DNA of 64,000 nt from Streptococcus troglodytae (GTDB lineage: Bacteria > Bacillota > Bacilli > Lactobacillales > Streptococcaceae). Below are positions 23,930-33,532 of this stretch, piece by piece. Made by a program: the position numbers and the translations under genes. Position 1 is the first letter of the stretch; every line of letters begins with the position of its first letter. The stretch lies in NCBI RefSeq assembly GCF_002355215.1, contig NZ_AP014612.1, positions 620,001-684,000 of the forward strand, in the 5' to 3' direction. Below the pieces are notes generated by a model, which was not told the DNA's origin, made no database searches, and saw only the letters and a list, made by a program, of their open reading frames with translations.

Positions 23930-24273
23930 AAGTAAAGGGATTTCAAATTTAAATTGAGTCCGTTAATGACTAGTGGTGCTAATTTCTGGCAGAGATTTTG
24001 CTCTTTAAAAAGGTCCTGCCTCTTTTGCTTTGCCCTAGGTCTGCCAGATTGACACAAAGACAACATCGCCTATAATGTCTTTGAAGCAGATAGCTAGTGT
24101 TAAAGATAAAAAACGAAAGACAATTAAAACACGAACAATTTCACTAACTCTAGGTTAGACGTTTGAGACTGTTCGTGTTTTTATTAATAGGCAAATAGGT
24201 ATGGTCTTAAATAGGGCATTTCATTTTATTGGATAACCTTGTGCTCACAAGTTACTTGTTTATAAGAAAATGA
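23930..24273. other. Intergenic region with one terminator
   Basis: No gene is seen. AAAACACGAACA (24126-24137) pairs with TGTTCGTGTTTTT (24170-24182), with an inner CTAAC/GTTAG stem near the tip; flanking A and T tracts would let it work in both directions, including for the minus-strand membrane gene ending at 24274. Confidence 0.6.
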
Positions 24274-24905
24274 TTAGTGCCAGTAGTTTTCTTTTTTGGC
24301 ATAAATGGGTTGTTCATGCTCCATTAAAATCACTTTGAGGTGAAACCATTTGGCAAAGTATTTTTGCAGTTCTTTGTTAAGCCTTATTTGGATAAAAATG
24401 ATGATAAAGATAGCAACAGCACCGCCTAGTCCATAAATGTAGACTGCTGCTTGTGTAGTGATCTTTGCATAAAGAAAGATTAGTTCTGCAAGAAAGCCAT
24501 AAAGAGCTATCAGTCCAGCATTTAACGCCATAAAAAGAAATAAAAGAGACTTTGAAAACCAACATGTCTGGTCCGATAGATTACTTTATAATTTTCAGTG
24601 ATTTTTTCAAAAGTCGGCAGTGTTACCCCATCATAAGATACTGTCTGTCCATAGTCAACCAGTTTTGGCGAGGCGTGGTAACCAAACAGTCGGCAAATTT
24701 TGTAATTGATATTTCTCAAAAGAAGATAAATCGTTAATGCCAATGCTAAAAAAAGAGGAGACAGCTTGATCCGCAAAGAAGGAAAAGAAAGAAATAAGAG
24801 AATCAAAGTGAGAAAACTAAGTATCAGGTTGATTGTCTGTAAGGCGATATACAAGCATTTGACTGCAAGAGAGTAACGGTGCTGTGACTTATAATTTTCC
24901 ATCAA
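24274..24905 (-). pseudogene. Four-helix membrane protein of unknown function, split by a frameshift
   Basis: Two overlapping minus-strand frames (24905-24522 and 24531-24274) make up one gene. The first gives 127 residues with hydrophobic segments LYIALQTINLILSFLTLILL and LFLALALTIYLLL; the second gives 85 residues with MALNAGLIALYGFLAELIFL and VYIYGLGGAVAIFIIIFIQI. Adding one T to the T5 run in the junction (near 24531-24536 on the plus strand) joins them as GFQSLFYFFFMALNAGL in a 210-residue protein. Alternatively they are two coupled genes whose start and stop overlap. I do not recognise the family. Confidence 0.6.
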
Positions 24906-25127
24906 ATTTCTCCTATGTTCTATTCTTAATGCGTCATGATACCTTAATAATATAAGCAGTTAAGCAACTTGTCAATATTTTTGAAAAAATGATACGAATT
25001 AGTAAGATTGAATTTTTTATTGATTAAAAAATTCAGTTGCTTAAATAGTATACTAATGGTTTTATTTAAGGCTCTTTTCTGATGTTATAATAAAAAGAAC
25101 TTTCTGTCGGTTAAAGGAGATGAAAAA

Positions 25128-25172
25128 ATGTTAAAGGCATGGGCAGTTAAGTTCTCAAGAAAGAGCAAATAA
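25128..25172 (+). CDS. Possible 14-aa peptide with strong ribosome site
   Basis: TATAAT at 25085-25090 and AAAGGAGAT at 25113-25121 precede an ATG that encodes MLKAWAVKFSRKSK and a stop. The stop runs straight into the terminator at 25171. Promoter, ribosome site, short basic ORF and terminator make a compact unit. It may be a real small peptide, or the remnant of a longer gene. Confidence 0.45.
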   Translation: MLKAWAVKFSRKSK

Positions 25173-25211
25173 AAGCTTTTCAAGTAAAACTGACTTGAAA
25201 AGCTTTTATTT
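25171..25211. terminator. Strong bidirectional terminator
   Basis: AAAAGCTTTTCAAGT (25171-25185) pairs with ACTTGAAAAGCTTTT (25193-25207) without mismatch. The sequence on both sides is A/T-rich, so it can serve the small plus-strand unit and the minus-strand DUF3042 gene. Confidence 0.8.
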
Positions 25212-25304
25212 GTATTTTAGTAAATCAATTAACGTGTGACACGGCGGCGGGCAGCTTTTATTTGTATTTTAGTAAATCAATTAACGTGTGACACGGCGGC
25301 GGGC
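25201..25304. repeat. 52-base tandem duplication
   Basis: Bases 25201-25252 and 25253-25304 are identical, beginning AGCTTTTATTTGTATTTTAG, and a third copy begins with AGCTTTTTT at 25305. Each unit carries the same end of the DUF3042 coding region (its last codons and stop) plus part of the downstream terminator arm, so the duplication leaves the gene end intact and repeats it downstream. Confidence 0.95.
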
Positions 25305-25456
25305 AGCTTTTTTACGGTTTTCTTCAATGAAAGCTGCTTTTTTTCTTCTGGATCAATGATTGTTTTTTTAACAGCAAAGACTGCCCCAGCAACTGTTGCA
25401 GCAGTGCCGATAACACCTGTTGCAAGACCTCTAGCAAATGCATGTTTCTTAGCCAT
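25281..25456 (-). pseudogene. DUF3042 family protein, frameshifted
   Basis: The protein starts MAKKHAFARGLATGVIGTAA followed by TVAGAVFAVKKTIIDPEEK, a short N-terminal hydrophobic helix typical of DUF3042 proteins of lactic acid bacteria. The A7 run (minus strand; T7 on plus near 25338-25344) then shifts the frame. With one more A the protein ends FIEENRKKAARRRVTR, the basic tail expected of the family, at a stop at 25281-25283. As written the frame continues to 25277 with an unrelated tail. AAGGAGA lies before the ATG. The function of the family is unknown. Confidence 0.75.
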
Positions 25457-25530
25457 AATTAAGTCTCCTTTTATATGTTATAATAATACTATTATCTTAA
25501 AAAATAATATATTTTTCAAGGAAAAAGTCT

Positions 25531-26415
25531 ATGAAAACAAAATTAATTGTTGTTTTGGGGCCAACAGCAGTCGGAAAAACAACACTGGGAATTGAATTGG
25601 CCCAGCAATTTCATGGTGAAATTATTAGCGGTGACAGCCAGCAGGTTTATCAAAAACTAGATATTGGCACGGCTAAGGCTACAGCTGCCGAGCAAGCAGC
25701 AGTTCCGCATCATTTAATTGATGTCAGAGAGGTTGATGAAAATTATTCAGCCTTTGATTTTGTTCAGGAAGCAACGAAAGAAATTGCCAACATTTGCGAA
25801 CGTGGACATCTTCCTATTATTGTCGGTGGAACTGGGCTTTATTTACAAAGTCTTCTGGAAGGTTATCATTTGGGCGGCCAAGTTGATCATGAAGCTGTTT
25901 TAGCCTATCGAAGAGAATTGGAAACCTTATCTGATACGGAACTTTCTCAGTTAGCTGAAACACAGCAAATTGTTATGACAGAACCCAATCGTCGGCGTTT
26001 GATGCGTTCCTTGGAACTCCGCAAATTTAGCCAAGGTGTCCAAAATCAAGAAAGCCCTTATGATGTTTTATTGATTGGCTTAAATGATGATCGACAAGCC
26101 CTTTATGAACGCATTAATGCTCGCGTTGATAAGATGATGGCAGCAGGATTGTTAGACGAAGCCAAGTGGTTATATGATAATTATCCTCATGTTCAAGCAA
26201 CTCGCGGAATTGGCTACAAGGAACTCTTTCCTTATTTTGCAGGTGACATTGGTTTGGAAGAGGCTATTGAAAAAATTAAGCAAAATACAAGACGTTTTGC
26301 GAAACGGCAGTTGACTTGGTTTAAAAATCGTATGGCTGTTTCGTTTTATTCGGTCAGTGATTCGGATCACAAGAGAAAAATCAATCAGGCTGTTGCCGAT
26401 TTTTTAAGAAATTAG
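25531..26415 (+). CDS. miaA: tRNA dimethylallyltransferase MiaA
   Basis: MiaA adds a dimethylallyl group to A37 of tRNAs that read UNN codons. The 294-residue protein has Walker [12 protein letters not shown] (about 10-20), then [21 protein letters not shown] with the catalytic Asp, [17 protein letters not shown] and the later RGIGYKEL and [10 protein letters not shown], all hallmarks of the family. It begins a run of housekeeping genes on the plus strand. A small hairpin follows the stop. Confidence 0.97.
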   Translation: MKTKLIVVLGPTAVGKTTLGIELAQQFHGEIISGDSQQVYQKLDIGTAKATAAEQAAVPHHLIDVREVDENYSAFDFVQEATKEIANICERGHLPIIVGGTGLYLQSLLEGYHLGGQVDHEAVLAYRRELETLSDTELSQLAETQQIVMTEPNRRRLMRSLELRKFSQGVQNQESPYDVLLIGLNDDRQALYERINARVDKMMAAGLLDEAKWLYDNYPHVQATRGIGYKELFPYFAGDIGLEEAIEKIKQNTRRFAKRQLTWFKNRMAVSFYSVSDSDHKRKINQAVADFLRN

Positions 26416-26439
26416 AAATCACTGTGAAGTGATTTTTTT
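26416..26439 (+). terminator. Terminator after miaA
   Basis: AAATCACT pairs with AGTGATTT with a short loop and a following T run. The stem is short; it may reduce rather than end read-through to hflX. Confidence 0.6.
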
Positions 26440-26603
26440 CATAGTTTAAGCTGTTTTTACATTAATTAAATGCTGATGAAATTCTTCAAAAAATAGGAAA
26501 AATTGTCAGACTTTTCTAGCTGGCTGTGATATAATAAAAACCAAGTTGCTATTCATATTTGCTTGGCAAAAGAAGATATTTCTCTGAAAGTGAAGGAACA
26601 AGA

Positions 26604-27851
26604 ATGATTGAAACAAGTCAAAAACAAGAACGGGTCATTCTTGTTGGTGTCGCTTTACCAAATAGTGAAAATTTCGACTTGTCTATGGAAGAATTAGCCA
26701 GCCTTGCGAAAACTGCAGGAGGTGAGGTCATTCAGACATACACTCAAAAAAGAGACCGCTATGACAGTAAGAGTTTCATTGGTTCAGGAAAATTACTTGA
26801 AATCAAGCAAATAATGGTGACTGAGGCGATTGATAGCGTCATTGTTAATAATCGTTTGACCCCTCGCCAGAATACCTATTTGGAAGCGGAATTAGGAGCT
26901 AAAGTTATTGATCGCATGCAGCTTATTTTAGATATTTTTGCCATGCGGGCACGCAGCTATGAGGGCAAACTTCAGGTTCATTTAGCCCAGCTTAAATACA
27001 TGCTGCCGCGTCTGGTTGGACAGGGTATCATGCTCAGCCGTCAGGCTGGGGGTATCGGCAGCCGTGGTCCCGGTGAAAGCCAATTAGAATTGAATCGCCG
27101 TTCTATTCGCAAACAAATTACAGATATTGAACGGCAACTGAAAAATGCTGAAAAAAATCGGGAAACAAACCGCGAAAAACGCTTGGATTCGCAAGTTTTT
27201 AAAATTGGTCTAATCGGTTATACCAATGCAGGTAAGTCAACCATCATGAATGTTTTGACTGATAATAAACAGTATGAGGCTGATGAACTGTTTGCTACAC
27301 TTGATGCGACAACCAAGCAAATTTATTTGACAGATCATTTTCAAGCTACTCTGACGGACACCGTTGGCTTTATTCAGGATTTACCAACCGAGCTGGTTGC
27401 CGCTTTCAAGTCAACGCTTGAAGAAAGCCGACAGGTAGATTTATTGCTTCATGTTATTGATGCCAGTGATCCTAATCATGAAGAGCATGAAAAAGTTGTT
27501 CATGCTATTTTAAAGGAACTTGATATGACAGCCATTCCTCAGCTGCTTATTTATAATAAAATGGACAAAGCAGAAAATTTTGTGGCCAGTCAATTTCCTC
27601 ATATCAGCTTGTCTGCTAAGTCCGAGGAGGCGGCAGCGCTTTTACGTCAGTCTATCTTGGAAAAGATTAAGACTCTTTTTGTTCCTTTCACGATTAAATG
27701 CAGTCAAGACAAAAGCTACAAAATTTATGAATTGGACAAAATAGCCTTGCTGACTTCTTATGATGTTAAGCAAGAAGTGCAAGAAATTAAAGGTTACATT
27801 TCGGAAAAAAATCAATGGAGGCTAGAGGCGTTTTATCGTGAATTATCTTGA
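26604..27851 (+). CDS. hflX: Ribosome-associated GTPase HflX
   Basis: HflX binds the large ribosomal subunit and can split stalled or hibernating ribosomes. The 415-residue protein has the N-terminal nucleotide-binding HflX domain, the glycine-rich SRQAGGIGSRGPGESQLE loop, a coiled linker (RKQITDIERQLKNAEKNRE) and a G domain with G1 GYTNAGKST, G3 DTVGF and G4 YNKMD. The frame is open to a TTG at 26559, but GAAGGA lies before the ATG at 26604 and gives the usual length. The last 14 bases overlap the next gene. Confidence 0.95.
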   Translation: MIETSQKQERVILVGVALPNSENFDLSMEELASLAKTAGGEVIQTYTQKRDRYDSKSFIGSGKLLEIKQIMVTEAIDSVIVNNRLTPRQNTYLEAELGAKVIDRMQLILDIFAMRARSYEGKLQVHLAQLKYMLPRLVGQGIMLSRQAGGIGSRGPGESQLELNRRSIRKQITDIERQLKNAEKNRETNREKRLDSQVFKIGLIGYTNAGKSTIMNVLTDNKQYEADELFATLDATTKQIYLTDHFQATLTDTVGFIQDLPTELVAAFKSTLEESRQVDLLLHVIDASDPNHEEHEKVVHAILKELDMTAIPQLLIYNKMDKAENFVASQFPHISLSAKSEEAAALLRQSILEKIKTLFVPFTIKCSQDKSYKIYELDKIALLTSYDVKQEVQEIKGYISEKNQWRLEAFYRELS

Positions 27852-28473
27852 TTTGGCCCTTAAATATGGCGGTTTCACTAGCTTAGATAAGGTTTACTTG
27901 CAAAACAAGTTAGCCTCTTTGTCAAATGAGGAAAAATTGAGTTTCATTACACCGCCGCCAAGCGTTATCAATGCTTACTTTGCAGAACTTTACCAAAAGG
28001 AATCTCCTCAGGCCGCAACAAATTATTATTTTGATTTGAGTCAGAACCTACATTTATTTACGGATAAACCATCGTTTGATGAACAAAAGCCTTTTGTTCG
28101 GCTTAATTTATCAGGAAAATCGTATGGGTTTGTTTATGAAAATGAAGGGGAAGTAGCGCAGGTCTTTAGTGAAAAAAAGGAAGAAATTACTGACAGCCTC
28201 TTGTTTGACTTAGCTCAGATATTTCCCCAGTATAAAATTTTTAGCGACAATCAACAAATTAAAATGAAAAAAATGAACTTTGATGAGTATCAAAGTGAAA
28301 CATTGGAAAATGCTGCAGCTTTGCTCAGCGACATTAGCCGTCTGCAAGATGGCACGATTAAAATAAGAAGTTTCAATCAGGAAGAAGTTATAGAATTAGC
28401 ACAGGCCTACTCAGGACGCAGATACTACAGTTATGCTCAAAATCAGGCAGTGCTTTATCTCAAAGAAGATTAA
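27838..28473 (+). CDS. Hypothetical streptococcal protein, 211 aa
   Basis: The protein starts at a GTG inside the end of hflX (MNYLDLALKYGGFTSLDKVYL) with GGAGG at 27819-27823 upstream. It is soluble, acidic and without obvious catalytic motifs. Homologous proteins in streptococci have sometimes been called cystathionine beta-synthase, but no PLP-binding lysine motif is visible, so I do not support that name. The conserved place between hflX and rnz suggests a link to RNA or translation, which is only inferred. Confidence 0.7.
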   Translation: MNYLDLALKYGGFTSLDKVYLQNKLASLSNEEKLSFITPPPSVINAYFAELYQKESPQAATNYYFDLSQNLHLFTDKPSFDEQKPFVRLNLSGKSYGFVYENEGEVAQVFSEKKEEITDSLLFDLAQIFPQYKIFSDNQQIKMKKMNFDEYQSETLENAAALLSDISRLQDGTIKIRSFNQEEVIELAQAYSGRRYYSYAQNQAVLYLKED

Positions 28474-28500
28474 CCAGTATAGAAAGAAAGTATTGTTAGT

Positions 28501-29430
28501 ATGGAAATTCAATTTTTAGGAACGGGTGCTGGCCAGCCAGCTAAGGCGAGAAATGTTTCCAGCCTCGTTTTAAAGCTGTTAGATGAACTTAATGAAATTT
28601 GGATGTTTGATTGCGGTGAAGGAACGCAGCGTCAAATTTTAGAAACAACTATTAAACCGCGTAAGATTAGAAAAATCTTTATTACCCATCTGCATGGTGA
28701 CCATGTTTTTGGTTTGCCGGGATTTTTATCCAGCCGTGCTTTTCAAGCCAATGACGAACAGACAGATGTTGATATTTATGGACCGGTTGGTATTAAACAT
28801 TTAGTTATGGCTAGCATACGTACTTCGGGAGCTCATTTACCTTATCGCATTCATTTTCATGAATTTGATGCTAAGCATTTAGGGAAAATTTTAGAAACCG
28901 ATAAGTTTATGGTTTATGCGGAAAAGCTAGATCACACGATTTTTTGTGTTGGTTATCGTGTTGTTCAAAAAGATTTAGAAGGGACGCTGGATGCTGAGAA
29001 ATTAAAAGCAGCAGGTTTACCATTTGGCCCGCTTTTTGGTAAGATCAAAAATGGTCAGGATGTCGTTTTAGAAGATGGGACGACAATTATTGCTAAGGAC
29101 TATATTTCGGCTCCGAAAAAGGGAAAGGTTATTACTATTTTAGGAGATACCCGAAAAACAGATGCCAGTATTCGACTTGCCTTGGGAGCTGATGTGCTGG
29201 TTCATGAGTCCACTTATAGTAAAGGAGATGAGAAATTAGCGAGGCGTCATGGGCATTCAACTAATATGGAAGCTGCTCGTGTTGCAAAAGCCGCTTCTGT
29301 TAAGAAATTGCTGCTTAATCACATCAGTGCTCGTTTTCTTTCACATGATATCAGCCGCATGAGAGATGATGCACAGGAAATCTTTGCTGATGTTCATATT
29401 GTCAGAGACTTAGAAGAAGTAAAACTATGA
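28501..29430 (+). CDS. rnz: Ribonuclease Z
   Basis: RNase Z trims the 3' ends of tRNA precursors. The 309-residue protein is a metallo-beta-lactamase fold with [17 protein letters not shown] (HxHxDH zinc motif), [20 protein letters not shown] and the C-terminal [17 protein letters not shown] and NHISARF. The length suits the short bacterial form. It overlaps the next gene by four bases. Confidence 0.97.
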   Translation: MEIQFLGTGAGQPAKARNVSSLVLKLLDELNEIWMFDCGEGTQRQILETTIKPRKIRKIFITHLHGDHVFGLPGFLSSRAFQANDEQTDVDIYGPVGIKHLVMASIRTSGAHLPYRIHFHEFDAKHLGKILETDKFMVYAEKLDHTIFCVGYRVVQKDLEGTLDAEKLKAAGLPFGPLFGKIKNGQDVVLEDGTTIIAKDYISAPKKGKVITILGDTRKTDASIRLALGADVLVHESTYSKGDEKLARRHGHSTNMEAARVAKAASVKKLLLNHISARFLSHDISRMRDDAQEIFADVHIVRDLEEVKL

Positions 29431-30191
29431 AAGAACGTATAATTGTCATTACAGGTGCCTCAGGGGGGCTTGCTGAAGAAATCATTAAACGCTTACCAAA
29501 GACAGATCAACTTGTTTTATTGGGCCGCGATAAGGAAAAATTAGAAGACATGTATGCCTATCGTGAAAGAGTAACTTGTTTTCAAATTGATATTAAAGAT
29601 GATGAAGCTGTAAAAGATATAGTTGACACCATTTATCAAAAATTTGACCGCATCGATATTTTTATTAACAATGCAGGCTTTGGTGAATTTAAAGACTTTG
29701 ATCACTATTCTAATAAAGACATTCGAGACATGTTTGATGTCAATACTTTAGCAACCATCAATTTTTCTCGCTTGGTTGGTCAAAAGATGGCAGAGGTTCA
29801 GTCAGGACATATTATCAATATCGCTAGTATGGCGGGCCTGATTGCTTCTAGTAAATCAACGATTTATTCAGCTACCAAGTTTGCAGTGATTGGTTTTTCA
29901 AATGCCTTGCGTCTAGAATTAGCAGACAAAGAAGTCTATGTTACGACTGTTAATCCGGGACCGATTGCCACTAAGTTTTTTGATAAGGCAGATCCTAGCG
30001 GCAATTATCTTAAGAGCGTTGAAGAATTCACTTTGCAGCCTGATGATGTTGCCAAAAAAATTGTTGCTGTTTTTGGAAAAAATAAACGCGAACTCAATAT
30101 GCCTTTTCTACTAAAGGCGGCGCACAAAGCCTATATTCTCTTTCCTAAATTGTCGGATTTTTTAACCAGAAAGGTATTTAATTATAAATGA
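29427..30191 (+). CDS. Short-chain dehydrogenase/reductase
   Basis: The 254-residue classical SDR has the Rossmann motif [11 protein letters not shown] near the N-terminus, NNAGFGEF, the catalytic Ser in NIASMAGL and YSATK with Tyr and Lys. The NADP(H) preference and the substrate are unknown. It overlaps both rnz (four bases) and recJ (four bases), so it is an internal member of this operon. Confidence 0.93.
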   Translation: MKERIIVITGASGGLAEEIIKRLPKTDQLVLLGRDKEKLEDMYAYRERVTCFQIDIKDDEAVKDIVDTIYQKFDRIDIFINNAGFGEFKDFDHYSNKDIRDMFDVNTLATINFSRLVGQKMAEVQSGHIINIASMAGLIASSKSTIYSATKFAVIGFSNALRLELADKEVYVTTVNPGPIATKFFDKADPSGNYLKSVEEFTLQPDDVAKKIVAVFGKNKRELNMPFLLKAAHKAYILFPKLSDFLTRKVFNYK

Positions 30192-32392
30192 TTACTTCCA
30201 AATATGCTTGGAAAATAAATGAAAAAAAGCCAGATGATGGCTTTTTTGAGCTAGCTAAAAAAGAAAATCTCAATCCTACAGCTGCACAAATTTTATACGA
30301 GCGAGGTTTTAGAACAAGTGAAGATATAGGAGCGTTTTTGAGACCTGATTTGTCTCAACTACATGATCCTTTTCTTTTAAATGATATGGACAAGGCTGTC
30401 ACGCGTATTCGCAGAGCTATTGAAACCAATGAACGCATTCTCATCTATGGGGATTACGATGCTGATGGTATGACTTCAAGTTCCATTGCAAAGGAAGCGT
30501 TGGAAATGCTGGGAGCTGAGGTAGAGACTTATCTTCCTAATCGTTTTACCGATGGTTATGGTCCTAATCTCAGTGTTTATAAATATTTTATTGAGCAGCA
30601 GGGGATATCACTGATTCTCACTGTGGATAATGGTGTTGCTGGTCATGATGCTATTGCTTATGCACAAGAACAAGGTGTTGATGTCATTGTTACTGACCAC
30701 CACAGTATGCCTGCTGAGCTTCCTTCAGCTTATGCTATTGTTCATCCTGAACATCCAGATGCTAATTATCCCTTTAAATGTTTAGCAGGGTGCGGTGTCG
30801 TTTTTAAGTTAGCCTGTGCCTTGTTAGAATCCATTCCGACAGAGATGCTGGATTTGGTGGCTATTGGAACCATTGCCGATATGGTATCACTCACTGATGA
30901 AAATCGTGCAATGGTCAAATACGGTCTTGAAATCCTAAAACAAACAGAGCGCATCGGTCTGCAAGAATTAATAGCATTTGCAGGTGTTGATTTTGCTGAT
31001 ATCAATGAAGAAACCATTGGTTTCAAGTTAGCACCTCAGCTTAATGCTTTGGGACGTCTGGATGATCCCAATCCTGCTGTTGAATTGCTGACAGGCTTTG
31101 ATGATGAAGAAGCAAAGACGATTGCGGCTATGATTAATGAAAAAAATGAGGAGCGAAAGAACATTGTACAGGCGATTTTTGATGAAGCTATGACTCTGGT
31201 TGATGAAAATAAGTCTGTTCAAGTTTTGGCTAAAGAAGGCTGGCATGCTGGCGTTCTGGGAATTGTTGCAGGTCGTATTATGGAACAAATAAACCAGCCA
31301 GTTATTGTTCTTAATATTGAAAATGGCCTTGCCAAGGGAAGTGCCCGTAGTTTAGAGTCAGTTAATATTTTTAATGCCCTTGATGCACATAGGGATTTAT
31401 TTATGGCTTTTGGAGGCCATGCTGGAGCTGCAGGCATGACTCTAGAGACTGATAAATTAGAAGAATTATCACAGGTTTTAAATGATTATATTCAAGAACA
31501 AGCTATTAATTTATCGCAAAAGACGGCTTTAGTAATTGATGAAGAGTTGCACTTGCCAGAACTTAGTTTAGACACTTTAAAAGGGCTTGAAACCTTGGCT
31601 CCTTTTGGTATGGACAATAAAAAACTCCGTTTTTTACTGAAGGATTTTACAGTCAGACAGGTTAGAACGATGGGACAAAATGGAGCTCATCTGAAGTTAA
31701 AAGTGGCTCAGGAACAGGCTGTCTTTGAACTCCTTGCCTTTAACTATGGTTCGCTCGTTACAGAATTTCAACAAGCTCAACATCTCGAACTAGCTGTGAC
31801 TTTATCGGTTAATCGTTGGAACGGCAATACTAGTCTCCAATTGATGCTAGTTGATGCGCGTGTTGAAGGCATTCAGCTGCTTGATATCCGTGCTCGCAAT
31901 AGCACTCTGCCTGACGGAGTTCCTCTTTTAGAAGATCAAACAGATAGTAAAGCAGTTGTCTTATTTGAAATACCGGAAAAAGAAGAAGACCTTCTAGCGC
32001 TTTTTAAAAATCGGAACTTTGAAGCCATTTATTTTAAAAATCGGATTAAACATCAATATTATTTAACGGGATCTGGAACACGTGAGCAATTTGCTAAGCT
32101 TTACAAGACGATTTACCAGTTTCCGGAATTTGATGTACGTCATAAGTTAAAAGAGCTCAGTCAATTTCTCAAGATTCCAGATATTTTGCTGATCAAGATG
32201 ATTCAAATTTTTGATGAATTGGACTTTGTCTCCATTGATGATGGCATTATGACAGTTAATAAAAATGCCCAAAAAAGAGAGATTTCCGAGAGTCAGATTT
32301 ACCAAGATTTGAAAAAGTTAGTGAAATTTCAAGAATTGATGGCATTAGGAACACCTCAGGAAATGTATGATTTTTTAAAACGCGATTGCTAA
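30188..32392 (+). CDS. recJ: Single-stranded-DNA-specific exonuclease RecJ
   Basis: RecJ degrades single-stranded DNA 5' to 3' in recombination and repair. The 734-residue protein has the DHH domain with IYGDYDADGMTSSS (from about residue 89), LTVDNGVAGHDA, VTDHHSMPAELP (about 170) and the DHHA1 signature FGGHAGAAGMTL. The C-terminal region beyond 560 is the extra domain of the Firmicutes form. It ends the operon and is followed by a strong terminator. Confidence 0.96.
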   Translation: MITSKYAWKINEKKPDDGFFELAKKENLNPTAAQILYERGFRTSEDIGAFLRPDLSQLHDPFLLNDMDKAVTRIRRAIETNERILIYGDYDADGMTSSSIAKEALEMLGAEVETYLPNRFTDGYGPNLSVYKYFIEQQGISLILTVDNGVAGHDAIAYAQEQGVDVIVTDHHSMPAELPSAYAIVHPEHPDANYPFKCLAGCGVVFKLACALLESIPTEMLDLVAIGTIADMVSLTDENRAMVKYGLEILKQTERIGLQELIAFAGVDFADINEETIGFKLAPQLNALGRLDDPNPAVELLTGFDDEEAKTIAAMINEKNEERKNIVQAIFDEAMTLVDENKSVQVLAKEGWHAGVLGIVAGRIMEQINQPVIVLNIENGLAKGSARSLESVNIFNALDAHRDLFMAFGGHAGAAGMTLETDKLEELSQVLNDYIQEQAINLSQKTALVIDEELHLPELSLDTLKGLETLAPFGMDNKKLRFLLKDFTVRQVRTMGQNGAHLKLKVAQEQAVFELLAFNYGSLVTEFQQAQHLELAVTLSVNRWNGNTSLQLMLVDARVEGIQLLDIRARNSTLPDGVPLLEDQTDSKAVVLFEIPEKEEDLLALFKNRNFEAIYFKNRIKHQYYLTGSGTREQFAKLYKTIYQFPEFDVRHKLKELSQFLKIPDILLIKMIQIFDELDFVSIDDGIMTVNKNAQKREISESQIYQDLKKLVKFQELMALGTPQEMYDFLKRDC

Positions 32393-32395
32393 TTT

Positions 32396-32427
32396 AAGCC
32401 CTTTTCAATTTTTTGAAGGGCTTTTTT
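32396..32427 (+). terminator. recJ terminator
   Basis: AAGCCCTTTTCAA pairs with TTGAAGGGCTT, followed by TTTT. A strong rho-independent signal closing the miaA-recJ run. Confidence 0.9.
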
Positions 32428-32453
32428 GTTAAAAGAATAACATTTTAATAACC

Positions 32454-32468
32454 TGACAATAAGTGTCA
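32454..32468. promoter_or_regulatory. Palindromic operator at the WYL regulator promoter
   Basis: TGACAATAAGTGTCA has arms TGACA/TGTCA around five bases and overlaps a -35-like CTGACA; TATAAT lies at 32480-32485. A near-identical site is at 33409-33423, after the regulator gene. This suggests autoregulation. Confidence 0.65.
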
Positions 32469-32511
32469 TCTTTATATGTTATAATAAGCCTGAGAATAAG
32501 AGGTGGTAAAC

Positions 32512-33411
32512 ATGAGAGAGAGCAGATTATTTCAAATTATTTATCAATTATTGGCAAAGAAAAAGGTCACAGCAGCTGATTTAGCCAAACAATTTGAAGT
32601 TTCTGTCAGAACGATTTACCGTGATATCGATGCTCTTAGCAGCAGCGGTATTCCTATCTATGCCAGCCAAGGGAAAAATGGCGGTATTCAGCTGGATGAG
32701 GATTTTGTTTTATCTAAGTCCTTATTATCACAAGAAGAAAAAGAACAGATTTTAGATGGCCTGCAAGGTTTAGGTTCCGTTAACGGTATTGTAAACGACA
32801 AACAGCTGCTGACTAAATTGTCAGCCTTGTTCAAAGTGAAAAATCCTAATTGGATTGAGGTCCAGTTTAGTCCTTGGCAAAATCATGCTCAGCAGCAGAA
32901 ATTGGTTCAGCTTATAAAAGAAGCCATTTGTCAGAAGCACTTTTTTTCCTTCCTTTATTTCAGTAGTCTAGCCAAACAAACCAAGCGGAGGGTCAAACCT
33001 GTTCGTCTTGTTTTTAAAGGGCAGGATTGGTATTTGTATGCTTACTGTCTCTTAAGGCAGAACTATCGCTTTTTCAAACTGTCACGAATCAAAGAATGGC
33101 AGATCTCAAGCGATTGTTTTGAAGATGATTTTTCAGAAATGATGATTAAAACGGATTTTGATTATGATTCGACGGTACATCTATCTCTTAAATTTGCTCC
33201 TCAGTTAGCCTTTCGCGTTTATGATGAATTTTCAGATGTCACTGCAGATCAGGAGGGTTCTTTATATGCAGAAATTGATCTTCCTGATAATGATGTTTTG
33301 GAAAGTTACCTTTTATCGTTTGGAGAAGGCCTAGAAGTCTTACAGCCTGAGGCTTTACGTCAAGTCATTCAGAAAAAATTAAAGAAAATGTTAACAATTT
33401 ATAAAACCTGA
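32512..33411 (+). CDS. YafY-type transcriptional regulator (HTH_11 + WYL)
   Basis: The 299-residue protein has an N-terminal winged helix (KKKVTAADLAKQFEVSVRTI, then YRDIDALSSSGIPIYASQG) and a C-terminal WYL sensing domain (RRVKPVRLVFKGQDWYLYAYC, RFFKLSRIKEW). Such regulators often control a neighbouring operon in response to a ligand. An upstream in-frame GTG at 32503 is less suitable than the ATG at 32512, which has GAGGTGG before it. The same palindrome precedes this gene and the next operon, so the likely target is the GyrI-like and ClbS-like pair. Confidence 0.9.
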   Translation: MRESRLFQIIYQLLAKKKVTAADLAKQFEVSVRTIYRDIDALSSSGIPIYASQGKNGGIQLDEDFVLSKSLLSQEEKEQILDGLQGLGSVNGIVNDKQLLTKLSALFKVKNPNWIEVQFSPWQNHAQQQKLVQLIKEAICQKHFFSFLYFSSLAKQTKRRVKPVRLVFKGQDWYLYAYCLLRQNYRFFKLSRIKEWQISSDCFEDDFSEMMIKTDFDYDSTVHLSLKFAPQLAFRVYDEFSDVTADQEGSLYAEIDLPDNDVLESYLLSFGEGLEVLQPEALRQVIQKKLKKMLTIYKT

Positions 33412-33441
33412 CATTAGCTGTCCAGTTTGCTATGCTATACT
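33409..33441 (+). promoter_or_regulatory. Promoter and operator copy for the GyrI-like operon
   Basis: TGACATTAGCTGTCC (33409-33423) differs from the upstream operator arms by one base and overlaps the stop of the WYL gene. CTGACA (33408-33413) is the -35, 17 bases before TATGCT (33431-33436). Confidence 0.6.
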
Positions 33442-33464
33442 GAACTTGTAGATGGGGGTGATCG

Positions 33465-33532
33465 ATGAACTCACAAAACCTTTATATTTTCATAAGTTAA
33501 GAACCAATCACTTTAACAATTCTTAACTTATG
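33465..33532 (+). promoter_or_regulatory. Leader ORF and 13-base-pair hairpin upstream of the GyrI-like gene
   Basis: GGGGGTGATC precedes an ATG at 33465 that encodes the 11-residue MNSQNLYIFIS; its stop (33498-33500) lies in the 5' arm of a perfect inverted repeat, CATAAGTTAAGAA (33491-33503) with TTCTTAACTTATG (33520-33532). There is no T run, so it is not a simple terminator. The arrangement resembles a translational attenuator leader. Function is inferred only. Confidence 0.45.

Noticed and set aside
24377..24565. Third minus-strand frame across the membrane gene
   Set aside because: It is out of frame with both membrane segments and gives an unnatural Ser/Trp/Cys-rich peptide.
25236..25595. 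Plus-strand frame of 119 codons over the DUF3042 gene
   Set aside because: It is antisense to the DUF3042 gene, overlaps miaA, and has no ribosome site.
27838..28473. Cystathionine beta-synthase name for the gene after hflX
   Set aside because: No PLP-binding lysine motif or enzyme fold signature is visible.
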